DNA from: Mesorhizobium sp.
GTDB lineage: Bacteria > Pseudomonadota > Alphaproteobacteria > Rhizobiales > Rhizobiaceae
Direction: 5' to 3'
Assembly (NCBI RefSeq): GCF_024509055.1
Contig: NZ_JANINM010000276.1
Coordinates: 1 to 37,389 of the forward strand
Length of the DNA stretch: 37,389 bases
The translations under genes were made by a program, and so were the position numbers. Of this stretch, positions 14,849 to 24,733 are shown piece by piece. Positions within the stretch are counted from its first letter, which is position 1. Each line of letters opens with the position of its first letter. The notes beneath the pieces are model-generated. The model was not told where the DNA came from and made no database searches. It saw only the letters and a list, made by a program, of their open reading frames with translations.

Positions 14849-14896
14849 GATTTTTCCCCCCGGCGTCTTTGGCTGGTGAGTCTAAATCAACAGCAA

Positions 14897-14908
14897 CTGT
14901 ATATACAG
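14897..14908. promoter_or_regulatory. Putative HutC operator 2 (TonB receptor operon)
   Basis: CTGTATATACAG is a perfect 12-bp palindrome 49 bp upstream of the receptor ATG. It shares the TGTATATAC core with the sites at hutC and hutI/hutF. Confidence 0.68.
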
Positions 14909-15024
14909 GTCAAGAGAATTCCGTTGCCGGTCGCAAATCAGGTAGGCGAGGACCGTTATGTCGGCTGGCCATTTTGTCGATAGGTAACAGCCGCAAAGTC
15001 GGTTTGCCCAAAATGCCTGCTTGG

Positions 15025-15534
15025 TTAGGTCGTCGTCGATGATGCGATCAGTCGGAATGCGATGGCCAGCATGCCCGTGGGCGGAGCGACGCCGAGCACC
15101 AAATCACCCCGATCCAATGCGTCGCCGTTCCAGGTGATGGCGTCGGCGGCCACCCATCCGCTAAGCGCCAGGCTCCCGGAGTCTCGCGACACGTGCGGCT
15201 CCCACCTGCCGATGCGCCCCATCACGTTCAGCACTCGTCCCGGTCGATTCAGCGCGAGCAGCGAGACGCGCTGCGCGCCAAGGAAGCTCAGCATGTCGCC
15301 CTGCTTCAGCTCCACGGCTTGCTCATCGATCTCGAGGCTCACCATCACCGGATCGAGCACGACCAACGTCCTCAGCATTCCCGGCAGCAACGAGAATGCT
15401 CCAGGCTGCCTTAAAGTAGCGATGCTGATGCGGCGTGCGTCCTCGGCGTCAGACCACAGCAGTCGAGTCGTGCCGCCGCCGTTCGCCCACGTGGTATCTA
15501 CAGCGTCGGCGTAACGGACGATGCTGACCGTCAA
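15025..15534 (-). CDS. hutD: HutD family protein
   Basis: This protein of about 169 residues has a cupin-like HutD fold, recognised by the N-terminal motif [14 protein letters not shown], the central [19 protein letters not shown] and GDMLSFLGA. HutD is found in hut operons; in Pseudomonas it has been proposed to act as a governor that limits hut expression, perhaps by binding formylglutamate. I use the TTG at 15534, which overlaps the hutU stop as TTGA in the same style as the other gene junctions; an upstream TTG at 15573 would overlap hutU by 43 bp. It is the last gene of the hutI-H-G-U-D operon. Confidence 0.88.
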   Translation of the reverse strand: MTVSIVRYADAVDTTWANGGGTTRLLWSDAEDARRISIATLRQPGAFSLLPGMLRTLVVLDPVMVSLEIDEQAVELKQGDMLSFLGAQRVSLLALNRPGRVLNVMGRIGRWEPHVSRDSGSLALSGWVAADAITWNGDALDRGDLVLGVAPPTGMLAIAFRLIASSTTT

Positions 15535-17186
15535 AGACTGCCTGGAAGGTCGAGATGCTTGTCGCGCGCGCAATCAAGCGCGATGTCGTAGCCGGCATCG
15601 GCATGACGCATCACACCGGTTGCAGGATCATTCCACAGCACCCGGCCCAGCCGCTTCGCTGCTTCGGGCGTGCCGTCGGCGACGATTACCATCCCGCTAT
15701 GCTGGGAATAGCCCATGCCGACTCCGCCGCCATGGTGGAGCGACACCCAGGTCGCGCCGCTGGCGGTGTTCAACAGCGCGTTCAGCAGCGGCCAGTCGCT
15801 GACCGCATCGCTGCCGTCACGCATCGCCTCGGTTTCGCGATTGGGGCTGGCGACCGATCCGCTGTCGAGATGATCGCGGCCGATCACGACAGGCGCCTTC
15901 AGCTCGCCCGACGCGACCATCTCGTTGAACGCCAGGCCGAGGCGGTGGCGGTCTCCGAGACCGACCCAGCAGATCCGCGCGGGAAGCCCCTGAAAGCGAA
16001 TCCGCTCGCGAGCCATGTCGAGCCAGCGGTGCAGATTGGCATCGTCGGGCAGGAGCTCCTTCACCTTGGCGTCGGTGCGGTAGATGTCCTCGGGATCCCC
16101 CGACAGCGCGACCCAGCGGAACGGGCCGATCCCCCGGCAGAAGAGCGGTCGGATATAGGCGGGGACGAAGCCCGGAAACGCGAAAGCATCGGCCACGCCT
16201 TCATCCCTTGCTACCTGACGTATGTTGTTGCCGTAATCCACGGTGGGGACTCCCGCGGCCTGGAAGTCGAGCATCGCGCGCACGTGCCGCGCCATGGACG
16301 CCTTCGCCGCGACGGCCACTCCGGCGGGATCCTGCTCGCGACTGGCGTGCCAGCGCTCGACGGTCCATCCGGCGGGCAGATACCCGTTGACCGGATCGTG
16401 CGCGCTCGTCTGGTCGGTGAGCAGATCGGGACGGACCCCGCGCGCGACCATCTCGGGCAGCAGCTCGGCTGCGTTTCCGAGCAGTCCGACCGACACGGGG
16501 CTGGTTGCTCTCGTGACGATTTCGAGCGCCTCGTCGAGACTGTCGGTGGCGCGGTCGAGATACCCGGTGCGCAGCCGCATATCGATCCGCGACTGCTGGC
16601 ATTCGATGGCGAGGCACGAGGCTCCCGCCATGACCGCCGCCAGCGGCTGCGCTCCGCCCATGCCGCCAAGACCCGCCGTCAGCAGCCACTTGCCCGACAG
16701 GTCGCCGCCGTGGTGCTGGCGTCCCATTTCGACGAACGTCTCGTAGGTGCCCTGAACGATGCCCTGCGTGCCGATATAGATCCACGATCCCGCGGTCATC
16801 TGGCCATACATCGCCAGCCCCTTGCGATCGAGCTCGTCGAAATGCTCCCAGGTCGCCCATTTCGGCACCAAGTTCGTGTTGGCGATCAGCACGCGCGGCG
16901 CATCGGCGTGGGTTCGGAACACGCCCACCGGCTTTCCCGACTGCACCAGAAGGGTCTCGTCGTCGCCAAGGCGGCGCAGCGTGCCGGCGATGCGGTCGTA
17001 GCTGTCCCAGTCCCGCGCGGCGCGACCGATGCCGCCGTAGACGACGAGCTCGTGCGGGTTCTCCGCCACGTCCGGATCGAGGTTGTTCATCAGCATCCGC
17101 AGCGGCGCCTCGGTAAGCCAGCTCTTGGCGCTGAGAGCGGTGCCGGTCGCGGCGCGAACGATGCGGGTCGGATCGAGGCGGTTCAT
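15531..17186 (-). CDS. hutU: Urocanate hydratase
   Basis: The enzyme adds water to urocanate to give imidazolonepropionate, the second step of histidine degradation, using tightly bound NAD+ as electrophile. The 551-residue length is typical. Recognisable segments include [20 protein letters not shown] near the N-terminus, [37 protein letters not shown], and [20 protein letters not shown] containing the conserved active-site Cys region. Its ATG overlaps the hutG stop as ATGA (17183-17186), and its stop overlaps the presumed hutD start. Confidence 0.97.
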   Translation of the reverse strand: MNRLDPTRIVRAATGTALSAKSWLTEAPLRMLMNNLDPDVAENPHELVVYGGIGRAARDWDSYDRIAGTLRRLGDDETLLVQSGKPVGVFRTHADAPRVLIANTNLVPKWATWEHFDELDRKGLAMYGQMTAGSWIYIGTQGIVQGTYETFVEMGRQHHGGDLSGKWLLTAGLGGMGGAQPLAAVMAGASCLAIECQQSRIDMRLRTGYLDRATDSLDEALEIVTRATSPVSVGLLGNAAELLPEMVARGVRPDLLTDQTSAHDPVNGYLPAGWTVERWHASREQDPAGVAVAAKASMARHVRAMLDFQAAGVPTVDYGNNIRQVARDEGVADAFAFPGFVPAYIRPLFCRGIGPFRWVALSGDPEDIYRTDAKVKELLPDDANLHRWLDMARERIRFQGLPARICWVGLGDRHRLGLAFNEMVASGELKAPVVIGRDHLDSGSVASPNRETEAMRDGSDAVSDWPLLNALLNTASGATWVSLHHGGGVGMGYSQHSGMVIVADGTPEAAKRLGRVLWNDPATGVMRHADAGYDIALDCARDKHLDLPGSL

Positions 17187-17974
17187 CGGGCGAATTCCAG
17201 ACAGGTTGCGAGTATGGCGGCAAGCGTCGTGCGAAGCGGTGCGGCGAAGTCGGCGTCATACTCGGGCGGCCAGTTGCCCGGGGTGACGACGCCGACCGGT
17301 TCGCGCAGATAGGCGCGCATCGCGGTCTCCATCTGGACCGCATGGACGCCCTGATCGGGGCGCCCGTGACGCCTCGTCGTCCATCCACCACGGAAGCGGC
17401 CGTCGACGACGTGGCTGCGGCCCGATGCGCCGGCGACGGAGGCCACGGCGTCGCGCAGCTCCGGGGCGCAGCTGCCGCCGCCATTGGTGCCGATGCTGAG
17501 CTCGGGGAGATCGCCCTCGAACAAGCGCGGTATTCGGCTGCGGATCGAGTGGCAGTCGTAGACGACCACGCGATCGTGGCGCGCCCGCAGCCGCGCGATC
17601 TCTCCTGCCAATGCGGCGTGGTAGGGATCGAAATAGCTGGCGCGACGGCCTGCGATCTCCGCTTCGTCCGGTGCCGCGCCGTCGTATAGCCGATCGCCGT
17701 CGAAGCTGGTCGTTGGACACAGTCCCGTCGTCGCCTGGCCCGGGTAGAGCGAAGCGCCGCTCGGGTCGCGGTTCACGTCGACGACGCTGCGGGAGATGTC
17801 GGTCGCGACCACCGTCGCGTCGGCTAGCCCGTCGTAGAGACTGCCGATGTGCCAGTCCGCGTCGCGACGCGCCCACCATTCCGAGCGGAAGCTGCCGACC
17901 GGCAGTTCGGTCCCCCCGTGCGGGAATGCCAGGATCAGCGGGCTGTCCGCCGGCGTGACGCGAAGCCACGTCAT
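17183..17974 (-). CDS. hutG: N-formylglutamate deformylase (amidohydrolase)
   Basis: This enzyme hydrolyses N-formylglutamate to glutamate and formate, the last step of the five-step histidine pathway. The 263-residue protein shows the FGase family motifs FPHGGTELP near the N-terminus, [31 protein letters not shown] and a C-terminal [14 protein letters not shown], carrying the His/Glu/Asp residues expected at its metal site. Presence of HutF in the locus makes this deformylase, rather than formiminoglutamase, the required HutG. It overlaps hutH and hutU by 4 bp on either side. Confidence 0.95.
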   Translation of the reverse strand: MTWLRVTPADSPLILAFPHGGTELPVGSFRSEWWARRDADWHIGSLYDGLADATVVATDISRSVVDVNRDPSGASLYPGQATTGLCPTTSFDGDRLYDGAAPDEAEIAGRRASYFDPYHAALAGEIARLRARHDRVVVYDCHSIRSRIPRLFEGDLPELSIGTNGGGSCAPELRDAVASVAGASGRSHVVDGRFRGGWTTRRHGRPDQGVHAVQMETAMRAYLREPVGVVTPGNWPPEYDADFAAPLRTTLAAILATCLEFAR

Positions 17975-19494
17975 GGCGCGAGCCCTGGAAGACCGCCTAT
18001 GTCGGCCAGCGCGCCTCGCAAGATCAGTCCGGTCGCCGCGGCGATGTCGGGCGCCATGTAGCGGTCGTCCGCGAGCGTCGGCACCCGCGCGCGGAGCAGC
18101 GACCGGACCTTCTCGACGGCCTCGCTCGAGGCCAGCGGCGCATGGAAGTCGCAGCCCTGCGCTCCCGCGAGCAGCTCGATGCCGAGGATGGCGTCTACAT
18201 TAGCTGCCATCGCGACGAGGCGCCGGCTTCCGTGTGCCGCCATGGAGACGTGGTCCTCCTGGTTGGCCGAGGTCGGGATCGAATCCACGGAGGCTGGATA
18301 GGCGCGCTGCTTGTTCTCGCTGACGAGCGCCGCGGCGGTGACCTGCGGGATCATGAACCCCGAATTGAGCCCTGGCCGCGGTGTGAGGAACGCGGGCAGC
18401 CCCGATAGCGCGGGGTCGACCAGCATCGCCACGCGCCGTTCGGACAGGCTGCCGATCTCGCACAGCGCCATCGCGATCATGTCGGCGGCGAAGGCGACGG
18501 GCTCGGCGTGGAAGTTGCCGCCTGACAACGCCTCGTCGCCGTCCTCGCCCGGGAAGATCAGCGGATTGTCGCTGACCCCGCCGGCCTCGGTGATCAGGGT
18601 GGTTGCGGCCTGCCTCAGCAGATCGAGGACCGCGCCCATCACCTGCGGCTGGCAGCGCAGACAATAGGGATCCTGCACCCGGCCATCGTCGTCTCGGTGG
18701 GAGGCGCGGATCGCGGAGCCCGCCATCAACGCACGAAGAGCGTCGGCCGTGTCCATCTGACCGCGATGCCCACGCAGCTCGTGGATGCGCGGATCGAACG
18801 GCGCGTCCGAACCCTTCGCCGCCTCCGTCGACACGATCCCCGTCACCAGCGCCGATCGGTAGAGGCGTTCGGCCTCGAACAGCCCGGCAAGCGCATAGGC
18901 ACAGGAGAACTGCGTGCCGTTGAGCAGCGCCAGCCCCTCCTTCGGCCCGAGTTCCAGCGGCGAGAGCCCGGCGCCGGCGAGCGCCAGGCTCGCCGGCAGG
19001 ATCTCGCCCCGGCAGACGATCTCGCCGACCCCGATCATGGCCGCTGCCATGTGGGCGAGCGGCGCGAGGTCGCCGCTTGCTCCGCACGAACCCTGCGCGG
19101 GGATCACCGGGATCAAGTCGCGCTCCAGCATCGCCTCCAGCATCGCGACCGTCGCCGGGCGCACTCCCGACGCGCCTTGGGCGAGGCTGGCGAGCTTCAA
19201 CGCGATCATCAGCCGCGCGATCGGGACCGGCATCGGCTCCCCCACCCCTGCGCAGTGACTGAGGACGATGTTCCGCTGGAGCGTGGCGAGGTCGGCGTCG
19301 TCGATGCGGACGCTCGCCAGCTTTCCGAAGCCGGTGTTGATGCCGTAGACCGGGGCGCCCCGCGCCACGATCCGCGCGACCGCGGCGGCGCTCGCCTCGA
19401 CTGCTTCCGCGGAGGCGGGGTCAAGGCGCGGAGTGGCGCCGCGATAGATCGCCAGCCACTGGTCGTAGGTGACCGCTCGGGGATGAAGGATCAT
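17971..19494 (-). CDS. hutH: Histidine ammonia-lyase
   Basis: It converts histidine to urocanate and ammonia, the entry step. The 508-residue protein contains the autocatalytic MIO triad A139-S140-G141 in [28 protein letters not shown] near residue 50, and the C-terminal [14 protein letters not shown] motif. I start at 19494, where ATGA overlaps the hutI stop and GAAGG precedes (GGGATGAAGGATC on the coding side reads AGGA-type only weakly); codons further upstream (to 19587) belong to hutI and are not HutH-like. It is translationally coupled to hutI and hutG by 4-bp overlaps. Confidence 0.97.
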   Translation of the reverse strand: MILHPRAVTYDQWLAIYRGATPRLDPASAEAVEASAAAVARIVARGAPVYGINTGFGKLASVRIDDADLATLQRNIVLSHCAGVGEPMPVPIARLMIALKLASLAQGASGVRPATVAMLEAMLERDLIPVIPAQGSCGASGDLAPLAHMAAAMIGVGEIVCRGEILPASLALAGAGLSPLELGPKEGLALLNGTQFSCAYALAGLFEAERLYRSALVTGIVSTEAAKGSDAPFDPRIHELRGHRGQMDTADALRALMAGSAIRASHRDDDGRVQDPYCLRCQPQVMGAVLDLLRQAATTLITEAGGVSDNPLIFPGEDGDEALSGGNFHAEPVAFAADMIAMALCEIGSLSERRVAMLVDPALSGLPAFLTPRPGLNSGFMIPQVTAAALVSENKQRAYPASVDSIPTSANQEDHVSMAAHGSRRLVAMAANVDAILGIELLAGAQGCDFHAPLASSEAVEKVRSLLRARVPTLADDRYMAPDIAAATGLILRGALADIGGLPGLAP

Positions 19495-20690
19495 CGGCCG
19501 TTCCTGATGCGTGAATGAAGGGGATTGAAGCCGATCCGGTAAACCAGTTCGGCAAGGTCGGAGACGTCCCAGATTGCGAGATCGCACGCCTTGCCCGCCG
19601 CCAGCGTCCCGACTTCGGCGTCGATGCCGAGGGCCCTAGCGGCGTTCACCGTCATGCCTCGCAAAGCCTCCTCGACGGTTAGCCGGAACAAGGTCGCGGC
19701 CATGTTGAGCACAAGCAGCGGCGACGTCAGCGGCGATGTGCCCGGGTTGCAGTCGGTGGCGAGCGCGATCGGGACGCCATGAGCGCGCATCGCGGCGATC
19801 GGCGGCAGCACCGTCTCGCGCATGAAGTAGTAGGCGCCGGGAAGCAGCACCGCGACGGTTCCCGCTGCCGCCATCGCGGCGACGTCGGCGTCCGTCGCAT
19901 GCTCGAGATGGTCGGCGGACAACGCGCCATGACGCGCCGCCAGCGAGGCTCCCCCCAGCGCCGACAACTGCTCGGCGTGGAGCTTCACCGGCAGGCCGGC
20001 CGCGCTCGCCGCGGCGAATACCCGATCAACCTGCGCGGTCGTGAACCCGATCCCCTCGCAGAAGGCGTCGACCGCGTCGGCCAAGCCAGCCGAGGCGAGG
20101 ATCGGGATCTGCGCGCAGACGTCGTCGATATAGCCGTCGGGGTTGCCGACGAATTCGGGCGGCAGCGCGTGCGCGCCGAGAAAGGTCGTGACGACGCGCA
20201 CGTCGCGACTGTCGGGCAAGCGCCGCGCCGCGCGCAGCATCTTCGCCTCGTCGGCGGCATTGAGGCCATAGCCAGATTTCACCTCGACCGTGGTCACGCC
20301 CTCGGCGATCAACGCATCCAGCCGGGGCAGGGTCTGTGCGATCAGCGTCTCCTCGCTTGCGTCGCGGGTCGCGCGCATCGTCGAGACGATCCCGCCCCCG
20401 GCGCGGGCGATCTCCTCGTAGCTTGCGCCCGCGAGCCGCTGCGCGAACTCGCCGGCGCGGTTACCGGCATGAACCAGATGGGTGTGGCAATCGATCAGTC
20501 CCGGCGTGATCCAGCGCCCGCCGCAATCACGTCTGTCGGCAGCGGTGAACGCCACGCCAGGTTCGGCCGGTCCGGCGTATGAGATGCGGCCGTCTGCCGC
20601 TGCGATAACACTGTCTTCGATGACGCCGATGCCATCACCGGCCATCGTCGCCAGTCGGGCGTTAAACCAAACCGTATCGCAGAGCACCAT
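19491..20690 (-). CDS. hutI: Imidazolonepropionase
   Basis: It hydrolyses 4-imidazolone-5-propionate to N-formimidoylglutamate. The 399-residue amidohydrolase has the metal-binding H69-T-H71 in [30 protein letters not shown], the [11 protein letters not shown] segment and [10 protein letters not shown] with the conserved Asp. GAAGGGGG precedes the ATG at 20690. It is first gene of the hutI-H-G-U-D operon, with its start 15 bp from the operator at 20705-20716, and is divergent from hutF. Confidence 0.97.
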   Translation of the reverse strand: MVLCDTVWFNARLATMAGDGIGVIEDSVIAAADGRISYAGPAEPGVAFTAADRRDCGGRWITPGLIDCHTHLVHAGNRAGEFAQRLAGASYEEIARAGGGIVSTMRATRDASEETLIAQTLPRLDALIAEGVTTVEVKSGYGLNAADEAKMLRAARRLPDSRDVRVVTTFLGAHALPPEFVGNPDGYIDDVCAQIPILASAGLADAVDAFCEGIGFTTAQVDRVFAAASAAGLPVKLHAEQLSALGGASLAARHGALSADHLEHATDADVAAMAAAGTVAVLLPGAYYFMRETVLPPIAAMRAHGVPIALATDCNPGTSPLTSPLLVLNMAATLFRLTVEEALRGMTVNAARALGIDAEVGTLAAGKACDLAIWDVSDLAELVYRIGFNPLHSRIRNGR

Positions 20691-20704
20691 TTCCCCCTTC
20701 GAAC

Positions 20705-20716
20705 CTGTATATACAA
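20705..20716. promoter_or_regulatory. Putative HutC operator 3 (hutI/hutF divergent promoter)
   Basis: CTGTATATACAA lies in the roughly 70-bp gap between divergent hutI and hutF, so one repressor site could control both the five-gene hutI operon and hutF. It shares the core with the other two sites. Confidence 0.68.
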
Positions 20717-20759
20717 CAGCACGTGCGCGGATTACAGTCCAGCCCTGATGGAGGCGCGA

Positions 20760-22112
20760 GTGAAAACCTTGTGGTTCGAGCGGGCCCTACTCCCCGAAGG
20801 TTGGGCGGACGCGGTGCGGATCAGGCTAGCGGACGGTCGGGTAGCGGCCATTGAGCGAGGAGCGCACGCTCAACGTGGAGACGAGCGATACGCAACGGCG
20901 ATGCCCGGCCTGCCTAACCTGCACAGCCACGCCTTCCAGCGGCTCATGGCGGGTCGGGCAGAAGCACCGGCCGGGCCCGCAAAGGACGATTTCTGGGGTT
21001 GGCGCGAGCTGATGTACCGCCTGGTCGGCAGCCTGACGCCGGACGACGTTGCCGCGATCGCCGCGATGGCGTTCGTCGAAATGCTCGAGGCCGGCTTCAC
21101 GCGCGTCGGCGAGTTCCACTATCTCCATCACCAGCCGGACGGCTCCCGCTATGACGATCCCGCAGAAATGGCGGTGGCGATAGCACGTGCGGCTGCCGAA
21201 TCCGGCATCGCGCTCACCTTGCTGCCCGTGTTCTACGCCCACGCCGGGTTTGGCGGAGCGCCGCCGAACGCAGGACAGCGCCGATTTGTCAACGACCTCG
21301 ACAGGTTCGCCCGGCTGCTAGACGCGAGCCGCGGTGCGGTGGCCTGTCTGCCTGGTGCGTTGGTAGGGATTGCGCCGCATTCGCTGCGCGCAGTAACACC
21401 CGAGGAACTCCTCGCCTTGGAGACCATGGCGACCGCGGCCCCGATCCACATCCATATTGCCGAGCAGGTCAAGGAGGTCGCGGACTGCATCGCATGGTCG
21501 GGACAGCGGCCGGTGGCTTGGTTGCTGGATCACGCTCTGGTCGACCCGCGCTGGTGTCTCGTCCATGCGACACATATCGATTCGAGCGAACTCACGGCAG
21601 TGGCAGCGAGCGGTGCCGTGGTTGGGCTCTGCCCCATCACAGAAGCCAATTTAGGTGACGGGATTTTCCCGGCAGACGCATTCCTTGCGGCCGGGGGCGG
21701 GTTCGGCATCGGGAGTGATTCCAATGTCTGTATCAGCGCCGCTACAGAACTTCAGCTTCTGGAGTATGGCCAACGCCTATCGTTGCATCGCCGCAGCGTG
21801 CTGGCGGCGAACGACGCATCTTGCGGCCGCACGCTCGTCGACGAGGCGCTACGGGGCGGTGTACAGGCGCTTGGCTGTGAGAGCGCCATCAAGGTCGGCG
21901 CATCGGCCGACCTAGTGGCATTGTCGCACGACCATTTCGGGGAGTTGGGGGACGGTGTCCTGGACCGCTGGATCTTCGCTGGCGGTGGTCCTGCGGTGGA
22001 CACGGTCTGGTGTCGCGGGATTCAGCTTGTCAGCAACGGCCGCCATCGAGCTCGCGATGATGTCGCAGGCCGTTTCGCCAAGGTCGCCACACGCCTACTG
22101 AGAGCAACTTAG
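20760..22112 (+). CDS. hutF: Formimidoylglutamate deiminase
   Basis: It converts N-formimidoylglutamate to N-formylglutamate and ammonia, providing the HutG substrate. The protein of about 450 residues is an amidohydrolase of the HutF/TRZ-ATZ type: metal-binding H-x-H in [38 protein letters not shown] with the catalytic His/Glu, VHATHI and [10 protein letters not shown] with the conserved Asp. I prefer the GTG at 20760, preceded by GGAGG with a 5-nt spacer, over the ATG at 20748, which lacks a ribosome binding site. It is divergent from hutI. Confidence 0.95.
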   Translation: MKTLWFERALLPEGWADAVRIRLADGRVAAIERGAHAQRGDERYATAMPGLPNLHSHAFQRLMAGRAEAPAGPAKDDFWGWRELMYRLVGSLTPDDVAAIAAMAFVEMLEAGFTRVGEFHYLHHQPDGSRYDDPAEMAVAIARAAAESGIALTLLPVFYAHAGFGGAPPNAGQRRFVNDLDRFARLLDASRGAVACLPGALVGIAPHSLRAVTPEELLALETMATAAPIHIHIAEQVKEVADCIAWSGQRPVAWLLDHALVDPRWCLVHATHIDSSELTAVAASGAVVGLCPITEANLGDGIFPADAFLAAGGGFGIGSDSNVCISAATELQLLEYGQRLSLHRRSVLAANDASCGRTLVDEALRGGVQALGCESAIKVGASADLVALSHDHFGELGDGVLDRWIFAGGGPAVDTVWCRGIQLVSNGRHRARDDVAGRFAKVATRLLRAT

Positions 22113-22254
22113 AGCGACAAAGCGCTTAAGCTGACCAGATCTCCTTCCTTGCCGACGATGCACACGCCGTGAGGCGCCCTTCTTAGCTTGCATAGACGAT
22201 GACGACGATCGAGGGACGCCAGCAGCCCGCAACAATTCAGGGTCTTATCAACCA

Positions 22255-23139
22255 TTACATGGCCCATCGGCCGAACAGTGTGGCAATGATGATCCCCGCG
22301 CCAAGCATGAGAAGCGTCAGCACCGTCATCGCGGCGATCTGCGGCCCAGTCACGCGCGTGGCCGTCGCCATGCCGCTCATCCCTGCCATCGCGTCCTGTC
22401 CCATGTCCGGCATCGGCGTGGCCGATTGGCGGTCAGCGCCGACTTCGTGTCCGCCATGCCCCAGCGCGCGCACCGTGCCCATGCCGTGCTTCAAGCGCAC
22501 GCCGACAAGCCAAAGGTTGATCGGATAGGCGACTGCGAACCCGACGAGCGTCGCCAGCGACATGACGCCCCAGAAACGAAGCGAGCTGGCGTGCATCGCG
22601 GCCATGTCGTGGCTCATCAACACCACCATCGCCGGGATCATCCCGGCCATGACAGCATTCATCGAAAGCCATTCGGGGATGAACGACATGCGAAGCGCTC
22701 CCGAATAAGAACCGCCCGCCATGTCGCGCATGAACAGTGCCTGGAAAATCAGCAGCCCGAACGCGAAGCCGAAGGCATATTCCGCAATCACGTCCTGCCA
22801 CATCGGCAGGCCGAGCGCCGTGGTGATCGCGGCCGCAGCGATGACGCCGGTCGCGTCACCCGCTAGGCAATGGATCGACGAGCCGAACGCCTGCTTCCAA
22901 AGCGGTCGAACGAAATCTTCGTGGCGTTCATTAGCCGGCTCTTGGCAGGACAGGACGTAGGCCGCGGCCATGATCGGGCCGCCATATAGCGTGACCAGCA
23001 GCCAGCCCCATTTCATCACGCGCAGCTCAGGATTGCGGGTGAAGGCATCCCACGCGACGTAGGCGACCGACATTGCGGTCAGCACGAACCACCCGATCAG
23101 CACAGCGTCGAGCCAGGGGGCCGGGGATGGCATCGTCAC
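22255..23139 (-). CDS. DUF4396 membrane protein
   Basis: This protein of about 294 residues has seven or so hydrophobic helices and the DUF4396 pattern (PEWLSMNAVMAGMIPAMVVL, YPINLWLVGVRLKHGMGTVR). Between helices lies a Met-rich loop (ATPMPDMGQDAMAGMSGMAT), and His-Asp-Met clusters occur in SHDMAAMHASS. Such Met-rich loops suggest copper or silver contact. The start is GTG at 23139, with GAGGAG seven bases upstream; the ATG at 23133 is too far from it. Promoter P5 lies directly upstream, linking the gene to the putative ECF copper regulon. Biochemical function is unknown. Confidence 0.87.
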   Translation of the reverse strand: MTMPSPAPWLDAVLIGWFVLTAMSVAYVAWDAFTRNPELRVMKWGWLLVTLYGGPIMAAAYVLSCQEPANERHEDFVRPLWKQAFGSSIHCLAGDATGVIAAAAITTALGLPMWQDVIAEYAFGFAFGLLIFQALFMRDMAGGSYSGALRMSFIPEWLSMNAVMAGMIPAMVVLMSHDMAAMHASSLRFWGVMSLATLVGFAVAYPINLWLVGVRLKHGMGTVRALGHGGHEVGADRQSATPMPDMGQDAMAGMSGMATATRVTGPQIAAMTVLTLLMLGAGIIIATLFGRWAM

Positions 23140-23163
23140 GGCAGCTCTCCTCTATTGCTAGAG

Positions 23164-23190
23164 AATACGCGGCTTCCGGCGCCAGCCCTC
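23164..23190 (-). promoter_or_regulatory. Putative ECF promoter P5 (DUF4396 gene)
   Basis: On the minus strand GAGGGCT is followed by 13 bases and GCGTATT, ending 25 nt before the GTG start at 23139. Confidence 0.6.
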
Positions 23191-23205
23191 GCGCGGGGGG
23201 CGGCG

Positions 23206-24519
23206 TCAGGCGAGTTTGCTGGACACGGCTTTGATCGCTTTCAGCCCCGAGCCGAACCGGGCTATGGCCTCGCGGTTCCTCTCCAGCTCGCCATAGGGAA
23301 GGTAGGATATGTCGAGGTCGGCGACGCGGCTGAACGCGGGCCGCTGCAACTGTGCGCGAACGTCCGCCTCGCGGGCGTCGGGCGCGACAAGGAACAGCCC
23401 CGCGGTCGCGTGAAGGTCGCTGCCGCTCAAGGCCAAGTCGAGCATCCTGACGATGCCCGAATAGATCGACGTCGAATGCTCCACCTCAAACGCCGCCGCA
23501 ACGTGATCGCCGGCCTTATCAAGCCACAGCACATCGATCAGGCGGATGGAATCCGCGCCCTTCGACGTCGCGATCGTGTCGGGCAGGCGCTCAAGGCATC
23601 CTGCGCCCAAGGGTGATCCGTCGAAGGCGCGGCTGCGGTCGTTCGCGGCGATCCATACGTCATAGCCGAGCGCCAACCCTAGATCGCGAAGCCATGCCTG
23701 GATTTCGGTATGGGTGCGCTCGTTCTCGCCCTCGCGCTGAGCGGCCTTGCTGAGCGTGCGCGCTTCCTCGCGCGCCGCCTCAAGCCGCTGCCCCCAGCTC
23801 GCCAGCGTCGCGCCGCTCACGTCGAGGGGCGGAGCCGGATAGCGATCGGAGCCGATGTCGAACAACAGACCGCCGATCGCGCCTAAATCATTCGATAGCA
23901 GCTCGCGGAAGCGGTCGTTGAGATCGAGGATGCCGGTCCGCATCGCCAGAAAATGCTCCCAGCTCCCGAGCTTCACATTCGCCCCCGTCAGCGCGTTGTA
24001 GCCCTTAACGATTGCGGTGTTGAAGGGCGGCACCAGCGTCGGGTGAAGGAAGTAGAGGAGGTTGGCGACCGCCGGACCCAGCCCCTTGATCTTCAAACGG
24101 TCGATCGCGTGGATATGGCTGATGATCTCCTCGGCCGTGTCGCAACAGGAACAGGCGTCGAGCAAGCGGCCGAACGCGCGCTGATTGTCGGGGCTCTCGT
24201 AAATGTCGGGGATGCGGAGCTTCGGCTTCCAGAGGAACGCATGGTCCGCGCCCTTGAAGATTTGCCGCTGCTCGGCGACGGAATGGACGACGGTTTCGAG
24301 CGACGATCCGCGGTAGGCGACGCCGAACGTGCCGCGCTCGATCTCGCCGACAACCTGGGTGATGCCGCGCCGGATTGATCGGAAGTTCTTCAACCGCTCG
24401 TCCCAAAGAAACCAGCTCCGATAGGTCGCGCCCTGATCGTCACGCCAGCGGGCAATTAAGCGGCGCACCAGGCCGTCATGGTCGGTGCCAGTAGAAAGAC
24501 TGTCGATCTGCGCTGCCAT
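23206..24519 (-). CDS. Putative nuclease: HhH segment plus PD-(D/E)XK-like domain
   Basis: This 437-residue protein matches no family I can name. A helix-hairpin-helix-like segment, LKIKGLGPAVANLLYFLHP (142-160) followed by PPFNTAIVKG, resembles DNA glycosylase HhH motifs. The C-terminal domain (about 271-437) has LIDVLW (D329), then AAFEVEHSTSIYSG (E345, E347), the order of acidic residues expected in a PD-(D/E)XK nuclease core. A CSCC cluster sits at 123-126. The ATG at 24519 has GGGGA four bases upstream. No methyltransferase or other restriction component adjoins it; it lies between copper genes and is divergent from copA. Restriction-like or DNA-repair activity is inference. Confidence 0.6.
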   Translation of the reverse strand: MAAQIDSLSTGTDHDGLVRRLIARWRDDQGATYRSWFLWDERLKNFRSIRRGITQVVGEIERGTFGVAYRGSSLETVVHSVAEQRQIFKGADHAFLWKPKLRIPDIYESPDNQRAFGRLLDACSCCDTAEEIISHIHAIDRLKIKGLGPAVANLLYFLHPTLVPPFNTAIVKGYNALTGANVKLGSWEHFLAMRTGILDLNDRFRELLSNDLGAIGGLLFDIGSDRYPAPPLDVSGATLASWGQRLEAAREEARTLSKAAQREGENERTHTEIQAWLRDLGLALGYDVWIAANDRSRAFDGSPLGAGCLERLPDTIATSKGADSIRLIDVLWLDKAGDHVAAAFEVEHSTSIYSGIVRMLDLALSGSDLHATAGLFLVAPDAREADVRAQLQRPAFSRVADLDISYLPYGELERNREAIARFGSGLKAIKAVSSKLA

Positions 24520-24619
24520 ATGTCCCCGATTGCCCCCGGCCCGCGTTTGGCGAGCTAGTAATAGACCTAAGCTGCGGCCCTTATGGCGTCGAGGGTGTAG
24601 AGCTGGCCCCCGCAATATG

Positions 24620-24645
24620 AGGGCAACGCCGCTCCCGCGCGTAGA
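24620..24645 (+). promoter_or_regulatory. Putative ECF promoter P6 (copA)
   Basis: AGGGCA, preceded by G, is followed by 13 bases and GCGTAGA, ending 89 nt before the copA ATG. The -10 box matches the other sites only in GCGTA, so it is the weakest of the six. Confidence 0.45.
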
Positions 24646-24678
24646 TTCAACATACACGCCAGCGGTGCCGACAGGGCC

Positions 24679-24709
24679 TTGACCCTAACACGGTGTCATA
24701 CCCTACATG
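24679..24709 (+). promoter_or_regulatory. Candidate MerR-family (CueR) promoter of copA
   Basis: TTGACC (24679-24684) and TACATG (24704-24709) are separated by 19 bp, as in MerR-family promoters. An imperfect dyad, TGACCCTAACACGGTGTCA (24680-24698), overlaps the spacer but is not centred on it. The cognate regulator cueR is the last gene of the operon. Confidence 0.38.
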
Positions 24710-24733
24710 CTCTCGGGTCGAAGGAGTCTTGCC

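Noticed and set aside
15555..17312. 585-codon plus-strand open frame
   Set aside because: It is fully antisense to hutU and the start of hutG, whose products are unmistakable; high GC leaves long shadow frames.
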